A stretch of DNA of 63,672 nucleotides from contig JAPKAM010000005.1 in NCBI GenBank assembly GCA_028825265.1, forward strand, positions 1 through 63,672. The letters are read 5' to 3'. Below the pieces are notes generated by a model, which was not told the DNA's origin, made no database searches, and worked only from the letters and a program-made list of their open reading frames with translations. Every line of letters starts with the position of its first letter. The stretch's first letter is position 1. Below, piece by piece: positions 1 to 10,907 of this stretch. A program made the position numbers and the translations under genes. Source of the DNA: Planctomycetota bacterium (GTDB lineage: Bacteria > Planctomycetota > UBA8108 > UBA1146).

Positions 1-91
1 ACTGAGACTTCACTGAGGATTCACTACGACAAAGTTTAGAAGCGATACTGAAGCCAGAATAGACGATCCCAAGATGCGAGAGGAGTTCGAG

Positions 92-1003
92 ATGACCATC
101 GATCGACGAGATTTCCTGACCGCCGCAGCGGCGCTCGCTGCAGTCAGCACTACCGGAGTTGCCGGAGCCATAGACGGCAGGAACCGATCCGAGTTCCAAC
201 GCGACGATGGATTTATTCCACTTCCCTGGGGAAAGACACGCTTCGCGGTCAATATCGAGATGTGGGGATTCGGCGGAGGTCCTCATCAAGACAGGATTCG
301 TGCGGCAGCAAAGTTGGGATACCCCGCCGTCGAGATGTGGCCGTGGCGAGGAAAGAACATCGCCGAGATTCGCAAGGCGTGCGACGAGACCGGAGTCGAA
401 GTGGCACAGTTCACGGCTTGGGGTTTTTCTCCCGGCATGAATGATCCGAAGAACCACGATCAATTTGAGAAAGAAATCGCGGCCTCCATCGAGACGGCAA
501 AGAAACTGAAGGCTCGAAAGATGACGGTGGTCGGAGGCAATGACCAGCCCGGAATGACCCAGGAGCAGATGCACGAGAACATCATCACGGGTCTCAAGAG
601 AGTCGCTCCGATGGCCGAAGCGGCCGGCGTGATGTTGATTCTTGAGCCGATGAATATCCGGGTCGACCACAAGGGGCACTGCCTCTACGGCAGTCCGCCA
701 GCGGTGCGAATCTGCAAGGAAGTGAATTCGCCGATGGTCAAGATCAACTGGGATCTCTACCACATGCAAATCACCGAGGGCGATCTGTGTCGTCGTCTGA
801 GAGAGGGTTGGGACCAGGTCGGATACCTGCAACTGGCGGACAACCCTGGTCGTAGGGAACCGGGTACCGGCGAGATCCAGTACTCCCGCGTCTTCAAGGA
901 GGCATGGGACCTCGGCTACCGTGACTTCATTGGACTGGAGTGCTCACCGAGTGTTGAAGAGGCGCTCGCTACCGAGCGTGTCAAAGCGGCGGACGTGTGG
1001 TAG
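92..1003 (+). CDS. Sugar phosphate isomerase/epimerase (TIM-barrel, hydroxypyruvate isomerase-like), Tat-type leader
   Basis: ORF 74..1003; ATG at 92 preceded by AGAGGAG; N-terminus DRRDFLTAAAALAAVS (RR Tat leader); LILEPMN / WDLYHMQITEGD / YLQLADNPGRREPGTGEI motifs typical of xylose isomerase-like TIM barrels. Confidence 0.85.
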   Translation: MTIDRRDFLTAAAALAAVSTTGVAGAIDGRNRSEFQRDDGFIPLPWGKTRFAVNIEMWGFGGGPHQDRIRAAAKLGYPAVEMWPWRGKNIAEIRKACDETGVEVAQFTAWGFSPGMNDPKNHDQFEKEIAASIETAKKLKARKMTVVGGNDQPGMTQEQMHENIITGLKRVAPMAEAAGVMLILEPMNIRVDHKGHCLYGSPPAVRICKEVNSPMVKINWDLYHMQITEGDLCRRLREGWDQVGYLQLADNPGRREPGTGEIQYSRVFKEAWDLGYRDFIGLECSPSVEEALATERVKAADVW

Positions 1004-1013
1004 GGAAACTATA

Positions 1014-1997
1014 TTGATAAATCTCAAGTCTCTTCCGTTGTTGTTGTCGCTGCTGTTTCTGATGGCGATGGCAGGACCGTTACTTCCAGACCTTCATGCG
1101 CAGGACAGCATTCTCGATGAGTTGGAAGCGGAAGACCCCTGCTCCATCGAAATATATTCTGCTGTGAAACGTTTTCAGCCCGGGGTTCCATTTCAGGTCG
1201 GTGTGCTGATCAAACCGTTACCCGGCTGGCATGGCTACTGGCACTCCTCTCGCGATGGGGGGGATGCACCGGAAGTGATCTGGTCGTTGCCAGATGGATG
1301 GAAGGTCAGCGAGGCGGACTATCCAGTACCGACGCGGATGGTCGAGGCGGGCAACCTGATCTCGATCGGCTACAGCAAACCTTTTCTACTGCGATTTCGC
1401 ATCACTCCCACGGTCCAGGATGATGAGGAAACTCCAGCCAAGATCAGCATCCCGGTGAAGGTGATCTGGCAGGTGTGCGAGAAGACCTGTATCTACGGGG
1501 CGAGTGAAACAGAGTTGAGCATCTCCGCAGGTGGAGCACCGATCCCCATCGATACGGGTGGAAGTACGATCTTGGCCGGCTGGAAAGACCAGTATCCGAT
1601 TCCCGCAGCGAACGCACGAGGCTTCCACTTCGAGCACCAATGGATTCCAGAACAGGGAACAGAGCGGGTTCGAAATGGCACATGGGTGGTGCGCTGGGCG
1701 CGACAGGGTCACGATCGACGCCCAGCAGTTCCGCTGCAGTGGATCGCTTTTCCTCATGGCATCGAAGCGGGCTTGATCTCCGAGGCGAAAGTGCAGAAAT
1801 GGAATCCGGAGTCGACTATCGAGAATGGTCGCCGCATCGGATGGCAGGTTCATTTCCAGTTGAAGGAGTTGGGCTTGGGCTTTCATCCTGGGTTGCTGGG
1901 TGTCACACTGGTACCCAGTCCAGGAAAGGCTGCAGGGCCGGTGCCTGGGATGCCAGCGATCACTTTCGCTGGGCCAGAGTTGAAGAATCAGAAGTAA
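1014..1997 (+). CDS. Secreted DsbD N-terminal-domain-like protein
   Basis: ORF 921..1997; probable TTG start at 1014 just after the upstream stop; signal peptide INLKSLPLLLSLLFLMAMA; GWHGYWHSSRDGGDAPEVIW and WQVCEKTCIYG motifs of DsbD alpha-domain proteins. No transmembrane domain follows. Confidence 0.7.
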   Translation: MINLKSLPLLLSLLFLMAMAGPLLPDLHAQDSILDELEAEDPCSIEIYSAVKRFQPGVPFQVGVLIKPLPGWHGYWHSSRDGGDAPEVIWSLPDGWKVSEADYPVPTRMVEAGNLISIGYSKPFLLRFRITPTVQDDEETPAKISIPVKVIWQVCEKTCIYGASETELSISAGGAPIPIDTGGSTILAGWKDQYPIPAANARGFHFEHQWIPEQGTERVRNGTWVVRWARQGHDRRPAVPLQWIAFPHGIEAGLISEAKVQKWNPESTIENGRRIGWQVHFQLKELGLGFHPGLLGVTLVPSPGKAAGPVPGMPAITFAGPELKNQK

Positions 1998-2049
1998 TTA
2001 CTAATGCTCAGGAGCCGTAAGGTTCCTGCAAATGGAAAGGAAGCGGCCG

Positions 2050-2604
2050 ATGAGAAGCGTCGCAACCATCTTGGCCCTAGCGCTCTGCTTGTGCAGCGGT
2101 GTTGCATTGCAGGCCGACGATGAAAGTGTCAAGAAGGCTCCTCCCGTGCTGTCTTTCGATCTGAAAGATCTCGACGGCAAGTCGGTCAAGTCCGCGGATT
2201 TCAAGGACAAGTACATCGTGTTGGAGTGGACCGAATCCGGTTGTCCTGCGGTGAAGCCTCTGTACAAGGCCAAAAAGGTACAGAAGTTGGTTGCCGAGTA
2301 CAAATCCAAGGAAGTTCAGTGGTTCTCCGTTTGCTCGACGAAGCACAACACCGTCGAGGGACTCAAGAAATTCACCCAGCAATACGGAGTCGAGCACAAG
2401 ATTCTTACCGACTTCGATGGCAAGGTGGGAAAGAAGTTTGGAGCCAAGAGAACTCCGCATGTCTTCATCCTGAAGAATGGCAAAATCTTCTACCAGGGCG
2501 CATTCGATAACCGCCGTTCGGGAGAAAACTACGTCAAGAAGGCGCTCGATGAGTTACTCGCCAACAAAGAGGTCTCGACACCTCGTACCAAGCCATACGG
2601 CTGA
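2050..2604 (+). CDS. Thioredoxin-like/redoxin (AhpC/TSA-type) exported protein
   Basis: Signal peptide MRSVATILALALCLCSGVALQ; VLEWTESGCPAVKPLY...KFGAKRTPHVFILKNGKIFYQGAFDNR. Confidence 0.8.
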   Translation: MRSVATILALALCLCSGVALQADDESVKKAPPVLSFDLKDLDGKSVKSADFKDKYIVLEWTESGCPAVKPLYKAKKVQKLVAEYKSKEVQWFSVCSTKHNTVEGLKKFTQQYGVEHKILTDFDGKVGKKFGAKRTPHVFILKNGKIFYQGAFDNRRSGENYVKKALDELLANKEVSTPRTKPYG

Positions 2605-2616
2605 ACGGTGAAATAC

Positions 2617-2641
2617 GCGTCGTAGTTCACGACGCATTTTC
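2617..2641 (+). terminator. Hairpin followed by ATTTT, candidate first terminator
   Basis: GCGTCGT-AGTTC-ACGACGC, then ATTTTC, directly after the 2604 stop. Confidence 0.5.
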
Positions 2642-2666
2642 GCTTCGATGTTCTTTTAGATTCTAG

Positions 2667-2701
2667 AGGGCCCGGACGTGATCACGTCCGGGCCCTTTTT
2701 G
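2667..2701 (+). terminator. Strong rho-independent terminator
   Basis: 28-nt perfect palindrome GGGCCCGGACGTGATCACGTCCGGGCCC (2668-2695) followed by TTTTTT. Confidence 0.9.
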
Positions 2702-2781
2702 CATCGCTGGTACTTTCCATAGGTCGGTCCTTGGTCCACGAGTGCCGAAGGTGCATTCTGGGATCACTGATGGGAGTTCGA

Positions 2782-5685
2782 ATGTCACCAATCCGCTTGA
2801 TGATCTTGTGGCTCAGTTGCTTGGTCGGTTTCTCGACTCCGGTCGAAGCCGGCGCGAGAATCCAGGAAGATGGTTGGGTTCCGGTGCCGGTTCCTGGGCG
2901 CTGGGAAACCGCTTTCGGAGATCACGATGGCCACGGCTGGCTCAAGGCATACCTGATTCTTCCAGAGAGTTGGGCGGGAAAGGATCTGGTGCTCCACGCC
3001 GGCCGAATCGATGATCAAGATGAGACCTTCTTCAACGGCGTCAAGATCGGTGAAGGATCGGTTTGGAATCAAGATCGGATCTATGCCATCGATGCGACGT
3101 TGGCCCATGCAGGGGCCAACTTGATTGCCATTCGGATCAAAGATACCGGTGGAAGTGGCGGCATCACCGGCGGGTCCCCGTTCATCGAGGGACCGGACGG
3201 CCGTATCCGCCTCGATGGAGGAACCTGGCTCGGCCGCAAGGGAGACGACTTCTCCTGGAAGGAATGGCCCGTTCCGCAGGGGTCGTTGCAGGCGATGCTG
3301 ATGGCACGGCAGTATCTGGCCACCCAGGGAGCGGGAGCCCGTGCACCGGGTGGCGGAATGCGAACCTCGGGCGAGGCGACCCGACCGAGCGGAGATCTGA
3401 TCCTCTGGTACCGGACACCGGCCGGGAAAAATTGGAACGAAGCGCTTCCGGTCGGCAACGGCAGACTGGGAGGGATGGTGATGGGGGATCCCCGTCACTG
3501 GAAAGTTCAGCTCAATGAGGACGGAGTGTGGGCCGGGACGCCTGCCAACCGTGTCCGTAGGGGGGCGCATCTCCATCTGGACCGGGCACGCGATCTCATC
3601 TTTTCGGGAGAGGTGGTTGAGGCACAGAAACTGTTGCAGGAGCAGTTCATGTCGCCGCGTATGACTCGCTCATACCAGACACTGGCGGATCTGGAAGTGC
3701 ATCAGGCGGATATCGAAGAGTCGATCGATTACCGTCGCTGGCTCGATCTCGATGAGGCCCAGGTGACCGAGGAGTTTACCTCCGGGGGGGTCCAGTATCG
3801 CAGAAGAGTGATCGCCAGCGGGCCGGATGATTGCGTGGCAGCGATCCTCGAAGCGGATCAACCCGCATCGATCTCCATCGATACCAAACTATCGAGAGAG
3901 ACGAGCGGTTCATTGCTTGAACCGATCCGTATCGATGGGAATCGCGCCTGGATGCGATTTGGCGGGCGGGCTTCCCACGGCGAGAGTCAGTTGGGAGCCT
4001 ATTTCGAGTGCCGGGTCAGTATCGTGGTTCAAGGCGGGCTACTGAAGATGAACGGTCCCGGGGTCACGATCGTGGGAGCGGATTCAGTGCTTTTCATGAT
4101 CACGGCAGACAGCGATCCGGATGGAGAGTTCGACCGGGAGAAGTTGGTTCTGCTGCCGGATGACGATGAAGAAATCGTCGATCCTTCCAGTCGATACCAG
4201 CAATTCAAACAGCGCCAGAGTGCCGATCATCGATCGCTGATGGATCGAGTGTCGTTGTCTCTAGGCGGCGAGTCGCGTCGCGCAATCCCGACCGACCTGC
4301 GACTTCAAAGCGTTCAACAAGGGCAGCAGGACCCCGATCTGATTGCGACCTTCTTTCAATTTGGTCGCTACTTGCTGATCAGTTCATCTCGACCAGGATC
4401 TCTTCCCGCCAATCTTCAGGGCATCTGGAATCCTCACATCTCTGCGCCTTGGAACAGTGACTATCACATCAACATCAACCTTCAGATGAATTACTGGCCT
4501 GCTGAAGTGGCGAACTTACCTGAGTGCCACGAACCGCTCTTTGAGTTCATCGATGCGCTGGTGGTACGGGGAGAAGAGACCGCCAGAGAACTCTACAATG
4601 CTCCCGGTTGGGTGGCGCACCACACCAGTGATGTTCATGCCTTCACCGTGCCGATCGGGAGAACGGTATGGGGATTGTGGCCGCTGGGCGGGGCATGGCT
4701 TTGCCGTCATCTGTGGGAGCACTATCAGTTCGGGGGAGATGAAGAATTCTTGCGTGAACGTGCATGGCCAGTCTTGCGTGGCGCCAGCGAGTTTTTCTGC
4801 ACTTACCTGGTCGAGGATCCTGCGACAGGAAAGCTGGTCAGTGGTCCATCTTCCTCTCCGGAGAACTCCTACAAGACTCCCGATGGCCAGGTGGCAGATG
4901 TCGGGATGGGAAATGCGATGGACCAGGAAATCATCTGGGACCTGTTCAGCATGACTCTCAACAGTGCCAAGGTTCTGGGTATTGAAGATGATCTGGTGAA
5001 CACCATCCGTGAGACCCGAAGCCGGATGGCCAGGCCCAAGATCGGCCAAGACGGTCGTATTCTCGAATGGTCACGACCATGGCAAGAAGTGGAGAAAGGG
5101 CACCGCCACATGAGCCACCTTTATGCCCTGTATCCCGGTGAGGAATGGACCGCTGAGCAAACTCCTGAACTGGTGAGCGCTGCTCGTCGTTCGATCGAAT
5201 TTCGCCTCGCCAATGGCGGTGGGCACACCGGTTGGAGTCGAGCCTGGTTGCTCAACTTCTTCGCCCGGCTCGGGGAGGGCAACACTGTGGAGGAGAGTCT
5301 GCAGAAACAACTGTCCAAATCGACTCTCCCCAATCTGCTCGATGATCACCCACCCTTCCAGATCGACGGTAATTTTGGGGCGACCGCGGGAATCGCTGAA
5401 GCTCTGGTCCAGTCTCATGGGAAAGTGCTCCGATTGCTTCCTGCACTTCCCGATGGCTGGGCCGACGGTGAAGTGGCTGGATTACGTACCCGATTTGGGG
5501 TCGAAGTCTCCTTGCGCTGGAAAGATGGTTCCATCGAGTGGGTTCAGCTGGTTCCATCTCGTGATGTTTCATTGATCCTGGCGAGTGATGGGCAGAAACT
5601 GGATCTGACGCTGGTCCAGGGGAAGACCACTGAATTACGGACCAGCCAAGGTCGCCTGATTTCAGGTGAGCCGGTCGGAGAGTGA
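2782..5685 (+). CDS. Glycoside hydrolase family 95-like (alpha-L-fucosidase) with N-terminal jelly-roll module
   Basis: [28 protein letters not shown]...[60 protein letters not shown] are GH95 hallmarks. Confidence 0.92.
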   Translation: MSPIRLMILWLSCLVGFSTPVEAGARIQEDGWVPVPVPGRWETAFGDHDGHGWLKAYLILPESWAGKDLVLHAGRIDDQDETFFNGVKIGEGSVWNQDRIYAIDATLAHAGANLIAIRIKDTGGSGGITGGSPFIEGPDGRIRLDGGTWLGRKGDDFSWKEWPVPQGSLQAMLMARQYLATQGAGARAPGGGMRTSGEATRPSGDLILWYRTPAGKNWNEALPVGNGRLGGMVMGDPRHWKVQLNEDGVWAGTPANRVRRGAHLHLDRARDLIFSGEVVEAQKLLQEQFMSPRMTRSYQTLADLEVHQADIEESIDYRRWLDLDEAQVTEEFTSGGVQYRRRVIASGPDDCVAAILEADQPASISIDTKLSRETSGSLLEPIRIDGNRAWMRFGGRASHGESQLGAYFECRVSIVVQGGLLKMNGPGVTIVGADSVLFMITADSDPDGEFDREKLVLLPDDDEEIVDPSSRYQQFKQRQSADHRSLMDRVSLSLGGESRRAIPTDLRLQSVQQGQQDPDLIATFFQFGRYLLISSSRPGSLPANLQGIWNPHISAPWNSDYHININLQMNYWPAEVANLPECHEPLFEFIDALVVRGEETARELYNAPGWVAHHTSDVHAFTVPIGRTVWGLWPLGGAWLCRHLWEHYQFGGDEEFLRERAWPVLRGASEFFCTYLVEDPATGKLVSGPSSSPENSYKTPDGQVADVGMGNAMDQEIIWDLFSMTLNSAKVLGIEDDLVNTIRETRSRMARPKIGQDGRILEWSRPWQEVEKGHRHMSHLYALYPGEEWTAEQTPELVSAARRSIEFRLANGGGHTGWSRAWLLNFFARLGEGNTVEESLQKQLSKSTLPNLLDDHPPFQIDGNFGATAGIAEALVQSHGKVLRLLPALPDGWADGEVAGLRTRFGVEVSLRWKDGSIEWVQLVPSRDVSLILASDGQKLDLTLVQGKTTELRTSQGRLISGEPVGE

Positions 5686-5746
5686 TGGATGACGCAGATG
5701 AACGGTACAATCAGATGATCCCGCTGACCCCCTGGAGGAACTCCCG

Positions 5747-7858
5747 GTGAATCCCCGCAACCTGATCATCGCATGTACCATCTTGCTCGTGATCGTCACG
5801 GCGATGGTGTTGTTTCTTCCTGACGATGGGCCGCTGAGCGGCGAGATCGATGGGCCGTCCCAGGATCCATCCACCCGCAGTGGCCAGGGCACCTCCTTCG
5901 ATGAAGGCGGGACCAGCAGCCGTGATGGAGGGGCAAACACATCTTCCAGAACTGACGGGTCGGGCCGCTCTGATGAAGACTCTTCCGCTAGCGCCGTAGA
6001 CACCACCGGTACTCGGTTTCGCAATCAAGGAACAGGATCGACCGGAGGATCTTCTGCAGTCGAATCGGGAGCGACTTCTTCCGGGCAGGATCCCCTGTCT
6101 AACAGTCGCGGAGCCGCGGATTCTCGAGGTTCGGGGAATCAGGGTTCGAAGCCTGGCTCTCGAAGGGGAAATCAGGCTTCTGCTAGCCAACTTCCAGATG
6201 GAATGGTGCGGATCAACGGTGAAGTGATGCTGGAAGATGCTCCCACCGAGGTGTTGGATCAATTGTCTGGCCATCTTCAGATCGGATCGCTGGCTGGTTC
6301 TCGTTCGATCCCGGTGATTCGTGGACGGTTTCAACTGGTCACGCCGCAGGAGGGTGCGATTCAGTTTTTTGGTGCGATCATCGAAAATCGTCCTGCCCGG
6401 GTGGTGGCTCCGATCGGCATCATCAAATCTCGAGCCGCTGGAGTGGTGCGGGTGATTCTCCGATACGACGCACTCACGATGCTCTCCCTGAAATCAGCCG
6501 TTACTGGTGAAGAGTTGACCGATGTCGAGGTGATCCGAGTGCAGGATTACTCTCGTAGTTCACTGCCTCACCCGGGATGGGCGTTGCCGGAAGATCCCCG
6601 GATCGTCTCGCAGCAAAGTCCGGTCGCGCTCGACGGGCGGATCGGGTCGATCGGATCCGCGGTGGCGCTTCACGCCCGAGCTCTAGGTCACGAATGGCGT
6701 CGGATCACCGTCGATCTGGTGGCCGGGGGTGAACGAGAACTGAGCCTTGAGCAGAGTGGGACCATCTCGTTGAGATTGTTCGGCGATACCGAGAGAGAAG
6801 GAGTGGTTCTGCGACTGCGAGAGCAAGGTCGAGCGGGATCCCCTCATTCGGAAGTCACCGTCACCGGTGTCTCGACCCAGCAACTCGAGGGACTGTTGCC
6901 GGGGTCCTGGATTGCAACATTGGAATCGGGCCACTGGGCGCATCAACCAGAGGTCTTTGATGAGATCTCCTTCGAATTGACGACCGAAGATGTGCTCGAA
7001 CTGGATTTGGAGATTCCATTCGATGATGAAGAGAGAGTCGATCTGGCGGGCTCCGTGTTCATTCCCGAGGGTTGGCAACTGGACAACTTCTCGGTGAGGA
7101 TCAGACCCACGGGTCCTGGTAGCGACCCCATCAACGACACCATCGAGGTGCAAAGTGTTTCGATGGTCAGCACCTCGATGGCCGGAGGCTTCCTCTGGGA
7201 ATGGGGTCCAGTGCAGGTGAAACAGGGGAGCCACGGTATCCTGGTTTTACCTGTCGGGGTCGGAGACCTGTTTCAGGTCGGCGAAGATGGGTTACTGGAT
7301 GCCAACATCGAATTGCCCGCACCTGTCGACATCTCGGTGCAAACGGTGCTTGCCGATGGAACGGGCGTGGCCACACCGAGTTTGATTCGGTGGGCTCCGG
7401 TTCGTCCTCCCGGAACCCCGGGTGCTGGGGCGATCCCGGTCGGATCGGCCACCAACGGTTTCTTCCAGTTCCAGGTGCCGGTGGGGGCCGTGTTGATCTC
7501 CTGCTCCGATGTGGCGTACCGACCCACGCATCAACAAGTTCAGGTCACTCTTTCGGGACCCAACGAGTTCACATTGCCACTAGAGCCCGCAATGGGGATG
7601 CGGCTCTTCCTCGATGAGAACGGAACTTCAGTTCCGTGGGATCTGGCCTGGCATCCCGCAGTGAGTGCACAGGGGCATAACGGCACAGTGGTGACCCGCG
7701 GCCGTACCGGGAATGGCTACCGGGTGCTGGTCAGTGCACCAGGGCTGTATCTCGTCACCGTTCCCGAATTGACAGGCTTCATGCCTGTCGACCCCTTTGT
7801 CGTACAGGCCATCGAAGGCAATGTCGTCGAAGAACTGATCCAACTCGAATCGGAGTGA
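5747..7858 (+). CDS. Membrane-anchored/secreted protein with Ser/Gly/Thr-rich linker, function unknown
   Basis: GTG start; N-terminal TM (LIIACTILLVIVTAMVLFL) then ~130 aa low-complexity linker, then beta-rich region. Confidence 0.7.
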   Translation: MNPRNLIIACTILLVIVTAMVLFLPDDGPLSGEIDGPSQDPSTRSGQGTSFDEGGTSSRDGGANTSSRTDGSGRSDEDSSASAVDTTGTRFRNQGTGSTGGSSAVESGATSSGQDPLSNSRGAADSRGSGNQGSKPGSRRGNQASASQLPDGMVRINGEVMLEDAPTEVLDQLSGHLQIGSLAGSRSIPVIRGRFQLVTPQEGAIQFFGAIIENRPARVVAPIGIIKSRAAGVVRVILRYDALTMLSLKSAVTGEELTDVEVIRVQDYSRSSLPHPGWALPEDPRIVSQQSPVALDGRIGSIGSAVALHARALGHEWRRITVDLVAGGERELSLEQSGTISLRLFGDTEREGVVLRLREQGRAGSPHSEVTVTGVSTQQLEGLLPGSWIATLESGHWAHQPEVFDEISFELTTEDVLELDLEIPFDDEERVDLAGSVFIPEGWQLDNFSVRIRPTGPGSDPINDTIEVQSVSMVSTSMAGGFLWEWGPVQVKQGSHGILVLPVGVGDLFQVGEDGLLDANIELPAPVDISVQTVLADGTGVATPSLIRWAPVRPPGTPGAGAIPVGSATNGFFQFQVPVGAVLISCSDVAYRPTHQQVQVTLSGPNEFTLPLEPAMGMRLFLDENGTSVPWDLAWHPAVSAQGHNGTVVTRGRTGNGYRVLVSAPGLYLVTVPELTGFMPVDPFVVQAIEGNVVEELIQLESE

Positions 7859-7862
7859 GTCG

Positions 7863-10505
7863 CTAGTCCTCGTCACCATTCACTCGTTCCTCGATGGTTC
7901 CATCTTCTTGAACAATCCAACTAACATCATCTTTGGTTCCCGGCTCACCGTCTGGACCGACGCTGACGATTCGAGCGATTCCCTGATCATCCGGAGCGTT
8001 GAAGACGGATAGTCGTTGCCCGTATGGATCGACAAGAGCGTCCTCGGCCACGGAATCGAGCATCCTGGCAGCGGCTGGAACAGGAGTTCCTCGTTCACGA
8101 TTCTTGATGCTGGCTGCCATCTCGCGCCCGAGGCGACTGGCGGCGATCTGTGCCTCGATACGAAGTCTCTCATCTCGACTTTTCTGCATCGGGTTGCTGC
8201 GATCCCCTTCGGGGTTGATACGGAAGCGTTGATGATCGATCTCTTGCGGGAAGATATTGTTGCTGCGATCGGCGTCTGCAATTTCAAGTCTGGGATCGAT
8301 CTCGACCCTGACCACAGGCTCGTCGGTGACCAGTAACCTCGATACGGCTCGTGGATCGGAGCGCCACAACTCCGCTGGGATCCTGAAATCCTCAGTCTTT
8401 CCCGATTCGTAGGTCACTCGCAACGGCACCGGCATCAGCAAACCGCCAAAATTTCTCAGCCGAATCACGGTGAAGTTCCAGTCTCTCTCGATCAGTGCGG
8501 CATCTCCTTCATCGAGACGTGAGAGGAAGCGTTCGTACCCTCTTCGGTCCTCTTCCGTCACCTCAAGTTCGTCAAAGGAGTTGTAGAAATCGAGTAACTC
8601 CGGGTATCGATCGGAACGCATCGAAAGACCCGCATTGCCCGCACGACTGATCCATTCCGGATCGGAATCTCGTTCTTCCTGTTGGAGAGGCTTCTCCACA
8701 TCCGGATTGCCGGTATCGAGGTGGTAGCGCACCACCCGCTCGACGGCGAAATCGGTGTGATCGGTGGTGTAGAACCAACCGCGCCAGAACCAGTCCAGAT
8801 CGACTCCGCTGGCATCTTCAAGGGTTCGGAACAGGTCTGCGGGCTCCGGTCTACGGAACGCCCAGCGCCTGGAGTATTCAGCGAAGGCGAAATCGAACAG
8901 CTCTCTCCCGAGAACGCTTTCTCTGAGAATATTGAGTGCGGTGGCAGGTTTTGCGTAGGCGTTGTTTCCAAACTGTAGCAGTTGCTCACTATTGGTCATG
9001 ATGGGCATCTGGTCGGTGCTGGTGATGAAGCCGGTGATGTTGCGTGCTTCACCCCTGCGAGATGGGTATTTTTCTTCCCATAGTTGTTCGGCGATGAACT
9101 GGGCAAAAGTATTGAGGCCTTCATCCATCCAGGTCCACTGGCGCTCATCCGAATTGATGATCATCGGAAACCAGTTGTGCCCCACCTCATGAATGATCAC
9201 ACCGATCAACCCGTACTTGGTTCTCTCTGAATAGGTTCCATCCTCTTCGGGCCGTGGACCATTGAAACAGATCATCGGATATTCCATGCCCCCGATGGGG
9301 CCATTGACACTGATGGCAACGGGATAGGGGTAAGGGATGCTGATCTGCGAATAGACCTCGACGGTGTGGGCCACGGCATGAGTCGAATAACGACTCCACA
9401 ACGGCTCCCCTTCATTGGGGTAGAAGGACATCGCCATCGTGGTGCCCCCTCCTGGCACGGAGACTCCCATCGCATCCCAGATGAATTTCGGAGATGCCGC
9501 CCAGGCGAAATCTCGGACATTCTTGGCATCGAAGGTCCAAGTCTTTACGCCCTTGGATTCCACTTGTTCGTTTGCCAGAGCCTCTTCGGGTGTCACGACG
9601 AAGATCGGTCGGTGGGAGTCTCTGGCCGTGGAGAACCGTTCCTTCTGTTCCTCGGTGAGAACGTCATTCTGATTGACCAGCACACCGGTCGCGCTGACGA
9701 TGAAGGTGTCAGGCACCGTGATGGAGACCAGGTAATCGCCGAATTCGAGGGTGAATTCACCACTGCCGATGAACTGTTTGTTTTGCCAGCCGGCGTAGTC
9801 GGTGTAGGCGCACATACGAGGGAACCACTGGGCGATCTCGTAGATCGCATTCCCGGCATCTTCAAACCACTCGTATCCACCTCGAGCCCGCATGACATCG
9901 GCATTGACGATGGAGTGATTCCACTCCACATCGAATTCCAGAACCTCTCCGGACTTGAGCGGTGAGGCCAGATCGATGCGCATCATCGTGTCGACGATCA
10001 CGTGATGAAAATCGGTACCGGCTGGGCTGCGTACCGCCAAAATTTCATAGCCACCCTGGAACTCTTCTTCGAAGGCCAGGCGCCGCAGCCAGCGAATACT
10101 CTGTTCCTCTCCCAGGTCACTAGGATCTCCAGCATTGCCGATGGAGTCGCTGCGGAAGCGGTTCTGGTCCAGTTGCATCCACAGGTAGGTGAGTTTGTGG
10201 GGTGAGTTGTTGTGGTAAGTGACACGTTCCTTGCCATAAATTCGGTGATTCTCGGCGTCGAGGGTGACCTGGATATTCATGTCAGCCTGTTGCTGCCAGT
10301 ACCCAGGTCCAGGGGCGCCCGATGCCAAGCGTGCCTCGGTGGGTGTCGGTAGCACGTCATCGAGTTGACGGAATGGATCTTCTCGATCGAGTTTGTCGAT
10401 GGCTAGAAATGGCGGTGGGATGTCATCGTGAGGATCGTGGCACAGCCCGATGGTTGGAAGTAGCCCCAGGATGAGGAGTGCAGGAAAGCGCATGAAAACC
10501 ACCAT
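7863..10505 (-). CDS. M1-family (gluzincin) metallopeptidase
   Basis: GVIIHEVGHNWFPMIINSDERQWTWMDEGLNTFAQ (HExxH + E) and GGMEYPM exopeptidase motif; signal peptide. Confidence 0.9.
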   Translation of the reverse strand: MVVFMRFPALLILGLLPTIGLCHDPHDDIPPPFLAIDKLDREDPFRQLDDVLPTPTEARLASGAPGPGYWQQQADMNIQVTLDAENHRIYGKERVTYHNNSPHKLTYLWMQLDQNRFRSDSIGNAGDPSDLGEEQSIRWLRRLAFEEEFQGGYEILAVRSPAGTDFHHVIVDTMMRIDLASPLKSGEVLEFDVEWNHSIVNADVMRARGGYEWFEDAGNAIYEIAQWFPRMCAYTDYAGWQNKQFIGSGEFTLEFGDYLVSITVPDTFIVSATGVLVNQNDVLTEEQKERFSTARDSHRPIFVVTPEEALANEQVESKGVKTWTFDAKNVRDFAWAASPKFIWDAMGVSVPGGGTTMAMSFYPNEGEPLWSRYSTHAVAHTVEVYSQISIPYPYPVAISVNGPIGGMEYPMICFNGPRPEEDGTYSERTKYGLIGVIIHEVGHNWFPMIINSDERQWTWMDEGLNTFAQFIAEQLWEEKYPSRRGEARNITGFITSTDQMPIMTNSEQLLQFGNNAYAKPATALNILRESVLGRELFDFAFAEYSRRWAFRRPEPADLFRTLEDASGVDLDWFWRGWFYTTDHTDFAVERVVRYHLDTGNPDVEKPLQQEERDSDPEWISRAGNAGLSMRSDRYPELLDFYNSFDELEVTEEDRRGYERFLSRLDEGDAALIERDWNFTVIRLRNFGGLLMPVPLRVTYESGKTEDFRIPAELWRSDPRAVSRLLVTDEPVVRVEIDPRLEIADADRSNNIFPQEIDHQRFRINPEGDRSNPMQKSRDERLRIEAQIAASRLGREMAASIKNRERGTPVPAAARMLDSVAEDALVDPYGQRLSVFNAPDDQGIARIVSVGPDGEPGTKDDVSWIVQEDGTIEERVNGDED

Positions 10506-10632
10506 TCCAGTTCGTAATCATTCAGTTGGCGATGACATCCTGGAATCCTCCGGATGGAGTCAGCGACCAGGATGGAAACTGAACCGAATCGGCATGATAG
10601 CCGCAGCGGGTCTCTTGAACTACTGCCGAACT

Positions 10633-10664
10633 GGGTCCGTGACTCTTTTGAGCGTCACGGACCC
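10633..10664 (-). terminator. 11-bp inverted repeat directly downstream of the CDGSH gene; terminator or 3' end hairpin
   Basis: GGGTCCGTGAC ... GTCACGGACCC (10633-10643 / 10654-10664); no clear T tract. Confidence 0.4.
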
Positions 10665-10669
10665 CACCG

Positions 10670-10903
10670 TCAGGAGTGAGAACCGTCGCAGAAGGGAGCG
10701 CCGGAAGTCTTCTTACAGGCGCACAGCGCAACCTTTTTTTTCTCTTCCACTTCGAACACAACGGGGGTCATGCCGGAGCCGGAATGACTTCCATCGCAGA
10801 AAGGATGATTGCTGGATTGGCCACAGGCACACCAAGCATATTTGCCGGCGTCTAGTTCGATGACCACTGGTTTGTTGTCCACGGATCTAGGTTCTTGATT
10901 CAT
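10670..10903 (-). CDS. CDGSH iron-sulfur domain protein with two CDGSH motifs
   Basis: [16 protein letters not shown] ... [16 protein letters not shown]; start overlaps the end of the upstream gene. Confidence 0.92.
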   Translation of the reverse strand: MNQEPRSVDNKPVVIELDAGKYAWCACGQSSNHPFCDGSHSGSGMTPVVFEVEEKKKVALCACKKTSGAPFCDGSHS

Positions 10904-10907
10904 GACT

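Noticed and set aside
2785-3576. 263-aa antisense ORF over the GH95 gene
   Set aside because: Low-complexity antisense shadow of a well-supported CDS; no recognisable motif.
9366-9965. 199-aa plus-strand ORF over the M1 peptidase
   Set aside because: Antisense shadow ORF; M1 motifs on the minus strand are unambiguous.
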